A stretch of DNA of 58,087 nucleotides. It comes from Bacillota bacterium. Lineage in GTDB: Bacteria > Bacillota > Clostridia > Acetivibrionales > DTU013. The translations under genes were made by a program, and so were the position numbers. Shown in pieces: positions 8,485 to 16,265 of this stretch (within the stretch, counting starts at the first letter, position 1; each line of letters begins with the position of its first letter). Below the pieces are notes generated by a model. It did not search any database. It was not told the origin of the DNA and saw nothing but the letters and a program-made list of their open reading frames with translations. The stretch covers positions 1-58,087 of the forward strand of contig JAEZMD010000004.1 in the NCBI GenBank assembly GCA_023435745.1, read 5' to 3'.

Positions 8485-8545
8485 TCAAGAATGTCGTATT
8501 TTCTTCTCAAGAATGTCGCCTTCTCAAAAGCAGAGTGTACGACAT
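8485..8545. repeat. Direct and inverted short repeats in a gene-free stretch
   Basis: The gene-free stretch 8418-8734 carries TCAAGAATGTCG twice (8485-8496 and 8507-8518). ATGTCGTA (8491-8498) is also inverted as TACGACAT (8538-8545). No open frame or terminator is apparent there. It may be the worn end of a mobile element, but I see no transposase remnant. Confidence 0.6.
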
Positions 8546-8734
8546 CGAAAATAGCATGCTTTTTCCATAGGAACATTGTCCCCTCTACCTGTACTCCTGT
8601 GGTTGGTTTTGCAAGTAATGGGCACAAATAATGAAATAAAACCTGAATCTATTGACATAATCAAACTAACAAATCAGTTATTTCCGGTTTGATAATGTAT
8701 TTGTGGTAGCATTTGTAAAATTATTGCCCATTAA

Positions 8735-8764
8735 TTGAAAAACCCGCCAGCAGTGATGTACAAT
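8735..8764 (+). promoter_or_regulatory. Promoter giving a possibly leaderless transcript
   Basis: TTGAAA (8735-8740), an 18-bp spacer, TACAAT (8759-8764). The predicted start of transcription, about 7 bp after the -10, falls on the A of the ATG at 8771. No ribosome binding site is visible for any nearby start. Confidence 0.45.
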
Positions 8765-8770
8765 ACTTGT

Positions 8771-9724
8771 ATGAAAGAATATTTTAGTAATTTATCTGCA
8801 GTCATAGCATGGGGTATCCCCTACATTGATGCTGTTTTGGGTAATGAAATCAGTGAATTAGAAACGCCTCATATTACGGTTACCAAACCCAATGCGCGAT
8901 TTAGAAATAATGGTAAAAAGGTTCGTTCCTGTGTGCTTGATCTTCCGGCTGGCGCAGTGGTATCGAGAAATGGTAGAATGGTTTCTTCACCGGAATTATT
9001 GTTCCTGGAGCTTGCATGCAACTTGAGCATCCATCGGCTTATTCTGCTGGGTTTACAGTTGTGTTCACATCCTCCGGGTCTCCCTTCCCTTGCAATCACG
9101 ACAAAGCAAAAGCTCAATACGTTTCTTTCAAAGACTGCGGGGCACCGGGGACATCGTAAAGCTGTACAAGCAGTAAAATATGTTGAAAACGGCTCAGCAT
9201 CTGTAATGGAATCGATTACATTTATGATTCTGGCACTGCCTCATTCGCTTGGAGGGTACGGACTAAGTGGAGCTGCTTTCAATTATGAGATAAAGTTAAA
9301 TAGCGAAGCGCGATTACGTCTCGGACAAAATCGATGTTTTGCGGATCTCTATTACAAGAGTACAAAATTGGCAGTTGAATACGAAAGCTTTGCTTTTCAT
9401 AGCACCCCATTGGAGCAGGGCAAAGATTTGATACGATCGGCCGTACTGGAACGGCAGGGAATAAACTTGATGCGTTTGAGTACAATACAGTTGTATGATA
9501 CAGATGCCTGCAGGGATTTTGCAAATAATCTGGCGACTCGTCTAAAGAAGCGCATTCGAATATACTCTAAAAGATTTGATGAGATGCATATGCTATTAAG
9601 GGATTTGTTACCGGATGGAAAGCCTGTTTTGCCAGAGGATCTCGAGAGATCCCAACACCGAAAATTAAAGCAAGGATTAGATCGGACGGGTAATTCTGAT
9701 GCCGGCAGTAGGATCCATGCTTAG
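8771..9724 (+). CDS. Vsr/DUF559-like endonuclease-fold protein
   Basis: A 317-residue protein of uncertain role. The C-terminal half resembles the Vsr/DUF559 branch of the PD-(D/E)XK nuclease fold: an acidic strand (ADLYYKSTKLAVEYES) is followed by FH, then an Arg-containing helix (RSAVLERQGINLMRL). The middle contains SPELLFLELACNLS, a motif I associate with uncharacterised proteins resembling AbiEi-type or restriction-linked families. In-frame starts exist at 8735 (TTG), 8756 and 8771; I choose 8771 because the promoter overlaps the earlier ones. It is flanked by gene-free DNA with repeats and sits alone, consistent with an acquired gene. A defence role is inference only. Confidence 0.65.
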   Translation: MKEYFSNLSAVIAWGIPYIDAVLGNEISELETPHITVTKPNARFRNNGKKVRSCVLDLPAGAVVSRNGRMVSSPELLFLELACNLSIHRLILLGLQLCSHPPGLPSLAITTKQKLNTFLSKTAGHRGHRKAVQAVKYVENGSASVMESITFMILALPHSLGGYGLSGAAFNYEIKLNSEARLRLGQNRCFADLYYKSTKLAVEYESFAFHSTPLEQGKDLIRSAVLERQGINLMRLSTIQLYDTDACRDFANNLATRLKKRIRIYSKRFDEMHMLLRDLLPDGKPVLPEDLERSQHRKLKQGLDRTGNSDAGSRIHA

Positions 9725-9815
9725 CCTGGATACCAGCCGAAGCGGCAATTTCTCAATTAAAATACGTATGCCGACTTTGGGCTGCATGTGTAAAAACTAA
9801 CGGATTAAACAAAGC

Positions 9816-12800
9816 TTACTTTTCGAGCTTTAGGCTCCGAATGACCTCTGTCAGCCGCTTGTCAATCTTCATTTCAATCTCCTGTTCAAAACGTTTTCTA
9901 AAGCTGTAATAAAGCTTGACGGCCTTTCCTCTTCTCCCCTGTAGCTTATAAAGCTTCAGCAGGTCCAGACATATGTTTTCATTGTAGGGGTCTTTTGCTA
10001 AAGCAAGTCTGAGGATTTCTTCGGCCTGCACCAGTTCCCCGTTCTTTATTCGAATAGAGCTTAACTTCTGGCAGGCCTCCATGTAGATGGATTTGAGCCT
10101 TTCCTGCTCGTCGAAAACCAATTCTGAGTAATCGCTGCCCTCCATTAGATCACCTTTATAGACAATCAGCATTCTTTCCAATATATCCGTTTCTTTCTGT
10201 CGGGTTTGTTCATCATTGTCTGCAATCCGGGTCAACTCGTTATACAGACTTAAAAATTCGTGTACATCAAGCTCCAGTGTATCATTCTTTCTTATTTGTA
10301 AACCTTCCGATGCTTCAAATATGAAGGCCTGGTTTCCCATAACCTGCGCGTCATATTTGGATAGGATCTTTCTCAGATGGTAAAGTGCCGTCCGCTGTGA
10401 AGCAATTGCAGATTTGCCGTTCGAACCGGACCAGAAGGTCTCTGCAAGGGTATCCTTTGATACCGTGTTACCACTGTTGAATAAAAGGAATTCGAGAAAG
10501 CCCTTAACCTTTTTGGTTTTCCATTCGGTATCGGGTATCTTAATACCGTTTACAGAAATTTCTGTCTTTCCAAGCAGCGATGCCTTAACAAAATAGAGCT
10601 GCTGCGAGCTATCCGCTTTATAAGTAAAGATAAAACCATTTACAAAAGCTTCTATTCTGCTTTCGTCTGTGCATTTTACCCTTTCTGTCAGGTACCTTAC
10701 CGTTCTGCTGTCATAGAATCTTCTAAGCAGCTCTTCCGCGTAACCGATACAATAGCCGTACCTGATACTTCTTAGCGCCATTTCAACCAGGGTTGAAAGA
10801 TGGATATCCCAAAACATAAAATATCTGTTACTAGCTGCTATTTCCATGGCCTGCTTCAGATAAAGTTTTCCCTGCCGCGTATCCCCAGTTATATAATACA
10901 GCCTTGCAATGTGGAATAGGGCGCCACAGAGTATTTGAACTCCTTTCTTTGCCTTTGCCGATTTTATAACTGAAAGCAGGCTGCGTTCAGCAAGAGAATA
11001 ATCTCCCGACTGTGCTGCGATAGCCCCAAACACTGATAATGAGCTTTCATAAACCATCATGCCGGGATTTGCACTGCGGATCAGCTCGATGTCTCTTCCG
11101 GCATCATCCATATCCGGCGCCGGGCTGTCAGGTTGTATTTTCCAAAAACACATGAGCAATCTGCATGCGGCGGCCATTCCCTTGTTGTTTATCCTGGAGA
11201 AAAAGTGAATGGCCAGGTAAAGCTTTTCAGCAGCAGCCTCCGTGTCATGGGATAGATAACTCTCAAAGGCCGCCAAACGGTATGCATGGGCTGACAGGTA
11301 TTCGTATTTGTATTTCTCACCGATTTCGATGATTTCAGTAATATTTGATGCCAGAGAGTCTCTTTCGTTTTTTAGCATTAAGATGATAGATAGGAAAAGA
11401 AGGATAAATCCCCTAGAGGGCTCTATATTCTTGAAGCGGCTCAATTCCAGTGCTGTTTTCATACAGCGCTCCCCCTGATCCAATTTTCCCAAGCAATAAT
11501 AAGTAATGCACGAAAGTATTAAATATAGCCATTTGCTGTCTTCAGGGAGAAGATCGTACAGGACGCTTTCACTTTGCGCAGCTGCCGTGGAAAATCTGTC
11601 TTTCCCAATTGAATTTACCATATCAAGTACCACCAGGGTGTTTTCGAGCTCAGCAGAAACATTTCGCGGCAATTCTGGAAGGCCTTGCGTCATTTCGACC
11701 AACCCTTTCATATCGTTTCCGCACATGAAAATATAGATCAGAACACTTGCAGCATCATAGTATAATGCGAGATTATTATCCTGAAGCGACAGAAGCAGGA
11801 CTCTTTTCAGGGCATCCACCATCTCCGGCTGTCTGCTGTTTGGCATCAGCTGCGCTTTAAACATAAGGAGAACCGGATTGTCGCGAACCATCTCCTCCGG
11901 CAGCTTATCCAGCCATAGCTTTAATTGGCCTGTCTCTCCGATCATAAATTTATTAAAACCAGCTTTTGTAACCATGTCCGTTGCAGCTGCGGAATTGCTG
12001 CATTTCGTCAGATGCTCCGCAGCGCGGCCATAAATCCCGTTTCTCATGTAATATCCGGCGGCCTTCAGGTGGATTTCGGCAACCTTTAAGGCGGGACAGC
12101 GATCCTTTAGATGATATAAGAGAAATTCCCTGAATAAAGAGTGAAAACGGTAAACAACCGGCTCACCGGGGATTTTCTGAATAAACATGCCAAACCCCAT
12201 ACAACGCACCAGCAGTGTTTTGATATCATCAACCTCCAGTATTTCCGATGCTTCACCCTCAGAAAAATCCTGCAGCAGCGCAAGTCTGGCAAGTGCCTCC
12301 TGTGTATCCTCTTCAACAGATTCAAACACTTCCATGGACATATACCTGAAAAGAGCTTCTTCCTGATGTAGTTTTCCAAGTTCAATGGATGCTGCAACGG
12401 AACCTTTACTCTTAACAGCCTGATATAAGATGATAATACCGGCTACCCAGCCCTCCGTGTTTTTTTGAATCATGCCGGTGAGAAATCTGTCTGACGCAGT
12501 ATGACCCATACTGTGTATAAAATCCTCAATTTCGGTATCGCTGAATGCAAGATCATCTGCACCAATTTCTAAAACCTTTATCTCCAGCTTTTGCTTCTCT
12601 GTAATAACAGGCTGACTCGATCGGTTTAAAATAAAAAGATTATATGATGGCGGAAGGTTATCAATCATATATCTTGTTATATCGCATATATCCTGACTCT
12701 GCCCCACGTTTTGGAAATCATCCAGCACAATGTAGGTCCGCGTATTACAGTCTTTATTATACTCGGTCCACATTTTCCGGCATAACATTGAAATCGGATA

Positions 12801-13148
12801 AAAGCGCCGTTGCTGCGTATCTGTATGGGTCTGCATCACATCCTCGGATTTTACAAACTCAGTCGTTTCCTTAGGAAATAACGCTTCTGACAGATGTGCC
12901 ATGAACACCGACAGATTTTCATCCTCACAATCAGGTCGATACCAACATACCCTGAAGGGTCTTGCTGCCTGAAAGCAAAAATATGAAACCGCCAGAGTTG
13001 TTTTGCCGTATCCGGCAGGAGCGCATATTGCAACAGCCCTGCAGGAATCCATGCTTTTATGAAGCTTTTTAAGGCGTTCTGTCAACAAAAAACACTCAGA
13101 CAATTCCGGCATAATCAGCTTGCTCTTTAAAACAGGAATGCTGTTCAT
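9816..13148 (-). CDS. MalT-like STAND ATPase regulator with BTAD output domain
   Basis: A 1110-residue transcriptional regulator. It begins with a MalT-like STAND ATPase domain: Walker A APAGYGKTT at residues 43-51 and Walker B-like YIVLDDF near 140. A long alpha-helical TPR-type region of about 450-850 follows. The C-terminus has an OmpR-type winged helix (about 870-950, with VSKDTLAETFW) and a BTAD domain (about 975-1110, ending RRGKAVKLYYSFRKRFEQE), as in SARP activators. MalT itself ends in a LuxR-type helix-turn-helix, so this is a hybrid. ATG at 13148 follows GAGG by 8 nt. It is divergent from two lipoprotein genes that are its likely targets. Ligand unknown. Confidence 0.88.
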   Translation of the reverse strand: MNSIPVLKSKLIMPELSECFLLTERLKKLHKSMDSCRAVAICAPAGYGKTTLAVSYFCFQAARPFRVCWYRPDCEDENLSVFMAHLSEALFPKETTEFVKSEDVMQTHTDTQQRRFYPISMLCRKMWTEYNKDCNTRTYIVLDDFQNVGQSQDICDITRYMIDNLPPSYNLFILNRSSQPVITEKQKLEIKVLEIGADDLAFSDTEIEDFIHSMGHTASDRFLTGMIQKNTEGWVAGIIILYQAVKSKGSVAASIELGKLHQEEALFRYMSMEVFESVEEDTQEALARLALLQDFSEGEASEILEVDDIKTLLVRCMGFGMFIQKIPGEPVVYRFHSLFREFLLYHLKDRCPALKVAEIHLKAAGYYMRNGIYGRAAEHLTKCSNSAAATDMVTKAGFNKFMIGETGQLKLWLDKLPEEMVRDNPVLLMFKAQLMPNSRQPEMVDALKRVLLLSLQDNNLALYYDAASVLIYIFMCGNDMKGLVEMTQGLPELPRNVSAELENTLVVLDMVNSIGKDRFSTAAAQSESVLYDLLPEDSKWLYLILSCITYYCLGKLDQGERCMKTALELSRFKNIEPSRGFILLFLSIILMLKNERDSLASNITEIIEIGEKYKYEYLSAHAYRLAAFESYLSHDTEAAAEKLYLAIHFFSRINNKGMAAACRLLMCFWKIQPDSPAPDMDDAGRDIELIRSANPGMMVYESSLSVFGAIAAQSGDYSLAERSLLSVIKSAKAKKGVQILCGALFHIARLYYITGDTRQGKLYLKQAMEIAASNRYFMFWDIHLSTLVEMALRSIRYGYCIGYAEELLRRFYDSRTVRYLTERVKCTDESRIEAFVNGFIFTYKADSSQQLYFVKASLLGKTEISVNGIKIPDTEWKTKKVKGFLEFLLFNSGNTVSKDTLAETFWSGSNGKSAIASQRTALYHLRKILSKYDAQVMGNQAFIFEASEGLQIRKNDTLELDVHEFLSLYNELTRIADNDEQTRQKETDILERMLIVYKGDLMEGSDYSELVFDEQERLKSIYMEACQKLSSIRIKNGELVQAEEILRLALAKDPYNENICLDLLKLYKLQGRRGKAVKLYYSFRKRFEQEIEMKIDKRLTEVIRSLKLEK

Positions 13149-13183
13149 ATGATCAGCCTCACAAGTACATTTTTATAACGACC

Positions 13184-13217
13184 TAACGAGGCTGGGGTCA
13201 TTTTTGTCGCCTCGTTA
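13184..13217. promoter_or_regulatory. Inverted repeat in the regulator/lipoprotein divergent region
   Basis: Perfect 9-bp arms TAACGAGGC (13184-13192) and GCCTCGTTA (13209-13217) separated by 16 bp. It is 36 bp upstream of the regulator start and about 215 bp before the lipoprotein start. It could be an operator for the regulator or a hairpin in its leader. A similar element occurs at 36042-36074. Confidence 0.5.
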
Positions 13218-13430
13218 TATAGCCTTTACAACGTGATATGCTGTAAAACATTTTTCTTCATTTTACCATAAAAAATAGAAATAGAAAACGGTCTTATCAA
13301 GATCTTATAAGGGATTCTGGCGCTTTATCCCTCCACAATCATTTTATATTTATTTTATGACTCTATTGTAAGATGTAAATGGTTCTATATCTAATAAACT
13401 TAAAAAATTTGGTATTCATGGAGGATTATT

Positions 13431-13946
13431 ATGGTAAAAAGAATTGGTTTTTTTATAATGAGTTTGTTCTTTTGTTTTGCTCTTGCAGGATGTGGTAACA
13501 AAGCCAACTTCGGCTCCGCTGCTGAGCCGGAAACAGCACCTTCCGCTCAAAAATCGGAAACGAAGGGTTCAGTGTATAGTGAATACCTTTCAGCTGCTGA
13601 TGTAGAGCAGGCTTCCGGATTAACGGGGCTTAAGGCTGAGGAGGATGGTCTTTCACTCAAATTCACTGACAACGACGGCGCGGTGGTTTATGAAGCAAAG
13701 TTTTATGAGCTTGACTTCTTCGAGGATGAAGTTGGCGGGAATCGGGATTATTATACAGATGTGTCCGGGGTAGGAGAAAAAGCAGCTATTTGCGTCCCCG
13801 ACTCACCGTACAGGCTTGTCTTCGTAAAAGGAGAGCGTTGTGTAATGACACAGACCCTAGCCAAAAATACAGACGGGGAATGGATGCTTAGTGAGGAACA
13901 GTTGATCTCTATTGCTAAAAGCATTGCATCCAAACTGCCGGATTAA
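13431..13946 (+). CDS. Small lipoprotein of unknown function
   Basis: A 171-residue predicted lipoprotein. The signal peptide has a hydrophobic core (FFIMSLFFCFALAG) and a lipobox LAGC with Cys21 as the lipidated residue. A Ser/Pro/Glu-rich linker to about residue 45 leads to a single globular domain. I recognise no family. GGAGG lies 7 bp before the ATG. It is 19 bp upstream of the TPR lipoprotein, so the two are very likely co-transcribed, away from the large regulator. It would be anchored on the outer face of the cytoplasmic membrane. Confidence 0.85.
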   Translation: MVKRIGFFIMSLFFCFALAGCGNKANFGSAAEPETAPSAQKSETKGSVYSEYLSAADVEQASGLTGLKAEEDGLSLKFTDNDGAVVYEAKFYELDFFEDEVGGNRDYYTDVSGVGEKAAICVPDSPYRLVFVKGERCVMTQTLAKNTDGEWMLSEEQLISIAKSIASKLPD

Positions 13947-13965
13947 TTATTTGCCGAGGTATTAT

Positions 13966-16158
13966 ATGAAATACATAAGTATTATTTTAACATTCACTCT
14001 ATTAATGACATTTGGCGCCTGCCAGTCCGGGAACAAGTCGGTAGATAAGCTAAACAGCGAAGAATACAAGGATTTGGTGAGTGAAATCGACAGGATCACC
14101 GCCAATTTCAGCACGGGTAAAGACAATCCGGCTTTGCCGCTTTCAGATGAATTCATAAACGCAGACGATGAGAAAAAAGCGGAGCTTGCGATTGAGCTTG
14201 CTGATGATATGGCACAGGCACTGCTATTCGGCATTGTTAACAACAGCATGTTAGCCCTATCGGGAGAAGCTGTAAAGGCATATCCCCATCCACTGCTGCT
14301 GAACAATTACGGAGCACTGCTGCTGGATGCAGGAAATACCGAGGATTCTTTATACTTCTTTCTGAAGGCCGAAGTGCAAGACGCACAGAATCCCGTACTT
14401 CTTACCAATATAGCCAACACTTTTATGGAGCTGGGAGATTTCTCGGCTGCCGAGAGCTATGCCCAAAAAGCTCTGGCGGCGGCGCCGGATTTTGGAGCCG
14501 CATACCAGGTACTAACTACTGTCTACATGCAAAAGGAACAATACAAAACTGCCGCCCAATACCTGCTCAAGAGCGCAAAGCACTGTTTCAATGACATCAG
14601 CGAATATCAGTTTGAGTCCTTCCTGGACGCCGTAAAAGAGCTGGATCCCGAAGAGGACGACTATCCACTTGACGAGCAGGATATAGAAGATTTCAGAAAA
14701 GCCGCAATAGAGAATGTTGACACAAAGGATATCAATGAAAGTGTAGACACACCAAGCGCCCAGCTAAAATTAAAGCCCTTTCCGCAGATAGGAAGCCCTG
14801 ACAATCTCATGAGATCCTTCGATTATCTACGTGAAGAACGCGACAAGTCCCAACAGAAATACTCAGCGGTGAGTCAGGAAATCATGAGGCTGGGCAACAA
14901 TAGCTACAGTGAGTCAACCAGCGGGCAGGATTCAGAAGAGTTGGTATACCGGGTAGAGAAAAATCTTCGACAGGTCTATGCGTATAAGGTGCTTCAGTCC
15001 TACTATGAGTATAAGCTTGAGCAAAGCAAAAATCGATGTTTAAAGAGCCTACGGGAAACCGAAAACAGAAAAAACGAGGATGTAAAGCTTATAGAAGAAA
15101 AATACGAAGGAAAACGGGAGACTATGAAGGATGACAGTCTGAGCACCGATCAACTTCTCGCGGAATTGTTTTCCGTGTTTGACACCGAGAAGCTGCCTGA
15201 AATCAGTAAATATACCGCTGCAATGGTCGCAGCTCAAAAGACGGTTGTGGACGAGCGCACTGAAATACTGAGAAGATCAAAGGAATGCTCCTCCGAGATT
15301 GTTTCTCTGTTGGAAAAATACTACAACGAAGCCGGACAAATACTGGAGGAATTCTGGCTTAAGGCTGGAGGAATTCTCAAGTGCTTTGCAGACGAGGATA
15401 CTTTCCGTATGTACGATATGATGCGCCAACAAGTGGTCTATTCCTTTGCAGGATTACCGGTCAGCGAGCTTGCGGACCAAGCATCTTCCCTTGAGAGAGA
15501 GGATTTCGATCTCAGAATGGAGAAGATCACGCTCGAGTCGCTGATCGCTGCCGACAAACAGGCAGAGAAGGCCGATGAAGAAGCAAAGGCAAAATATAGA
15601 GGCGGTGAAACGGTTCCGGACATGGAGGATGAGGCTATCTCAGAATATAAGGAGAAGAACGAGCTGGGAGCAATAGGCGCTGAAGTGGATGCCTTTGGTT
15701 TTTCCGGAGAAGTCCAATATGGAAACGATTCGGAAGGAGACAAAATCTCTCTGGGCGCCAGCGCGCCATTTGGCAGCATCGGCGGTGACTACACGCTTGA
15801 CAGCGGCGAAAGAAATGCGTATGCAGTTCATGGGATAGAAGCAGGCGTTAAAACCGATTGGTTTAAAGATACAAAGGTTGTAAAAGATGCTCTCGGCGTA
15901 CGCGGTAAGGTGGGCAAGGCTATTGGGAACATTGGCTTCGGATATTCCCAATCCAGCATGAGAGGGGAGTATGTGCAGACCGGCTCAAACAATAATATCA
16001 AAGACAGAGGTGTAGTACGCGTCCGCACAACCACCGGAAGCGTGGGGCCAATATCCAAGACCACAAAGGTTGTGGTCAGAAAATCACTCATGACAGGTGT
16101 CGCCATAAAGAAGACAACTACAAAATACAAGTTTATGTTTTTTTCTTATGAAAAGTAA
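13966..16158 (+). CDS. TPR-containing lipoprotein of unknown function
   Basis: A 730-residue predicted lipoprotein; the ATG at 13966 follows GAGGT by 5 nt. The lipobox TFGAC gives Cys18. Residues about 75-195 form TPR-like repeats (NNYGALLLDAGNTEDSLYFF; ANTFMELGDFSAAESYAQKA). The middle is long, charged and helical, with coiled-coil character (about 270-560). The last 170 residues are Gly-rich and beta-like (GFSGEVQYGNDSEGDKISLG) and end with basic Thr/Lys repeats (VRTTTGSVG, KKTTTKYK). I know no family with this order. It shares a transcript with the small lipoprotein, ends at a strong terminator, and is presumably controlled by the divergent regulator. Confidence 0.85.
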   Translation: MKYISIILTFTLLMTFGACQSGNKSVDKLNSEEYKDLVSEIDRITANFSTGKDNPALPLSDEFINADDEKKAELAIELADDMAQALLFGIVNNSMLALSGEAVKAYPHPLLLNNYGALLLDAGNTEDSLYFFLKAEVQDAQNPVLLTNIANTFMELGDFSAAESYAQKALAAAPDFGAAYQVLTTVYMQKEQYKTAAQYLLKSAKHCFNDISEYQFESFLDAVKELDPEEDDYPLDEQDIEDFRKAAIENVDTKDINESVDTPSAQLKLKPFPQIGSPDNLMRSFDYLREERDKSQQKYSAVSQEIMRLGNNSYSESTSGQDSEELVYRVEKNLRQVYAYKVLQSYYEYKLEQSKNRCLKSLRETENRKNEDVKLIEEKYEGKRETMKDDSLSTDQLLAELFSVFDTEKLPEISKYTAAMVAAQKTVVDERTEILRRSKECSSEIVSLLEKYYNEAGQILEEFWLKAGGILKCFADEDTFRMYDMMRQQVVYSFAGLPVSELADQASSLEREDFDLRMEKITLESLIAADKQAEKADEEAKAKYRGGETVPDMEDEAISEYKEKNELGAIGAEVDAFGFSGEVQYGNDSEGDKISLGASAPFGSIGGDYTLDSGERNAYAVHGIEAGVKTDWFKDTKVVKDALGVRGKVGKAIGNIGFGYSQSSMRGEYVQTGSNNNIKDRGVVRVRTTTGSVGPISKTTKVVVRKSLMTGVAIKKTTTKYKFMFFSYEK

Positions 16159-16225
16159 ATTCAAATATACAGAGAGGACGGAATTGAAAAGGCCTGGAGT
16201 TCAGCGGCTTCGTCATAGCAGGGAA

Positions 16226-16261
16226 AGATGCCATGCGGCTCTACCGCATGGCATCTTTTTT
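16226..16261. terminator. Bidirectional terminator
   Basis: A 13-bp perfect stem AGATGCCATGCGG (16226-16238) / CCGCATGGCATCT (16244-16256) with a 5-nt loop and T/A runs on both sides. It serves the plus-strand TPR lipoprotein and the minus-strand galactosidase, which converge here. Confidence 0.92.
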
Positions 16262-16265
16262 GTCG

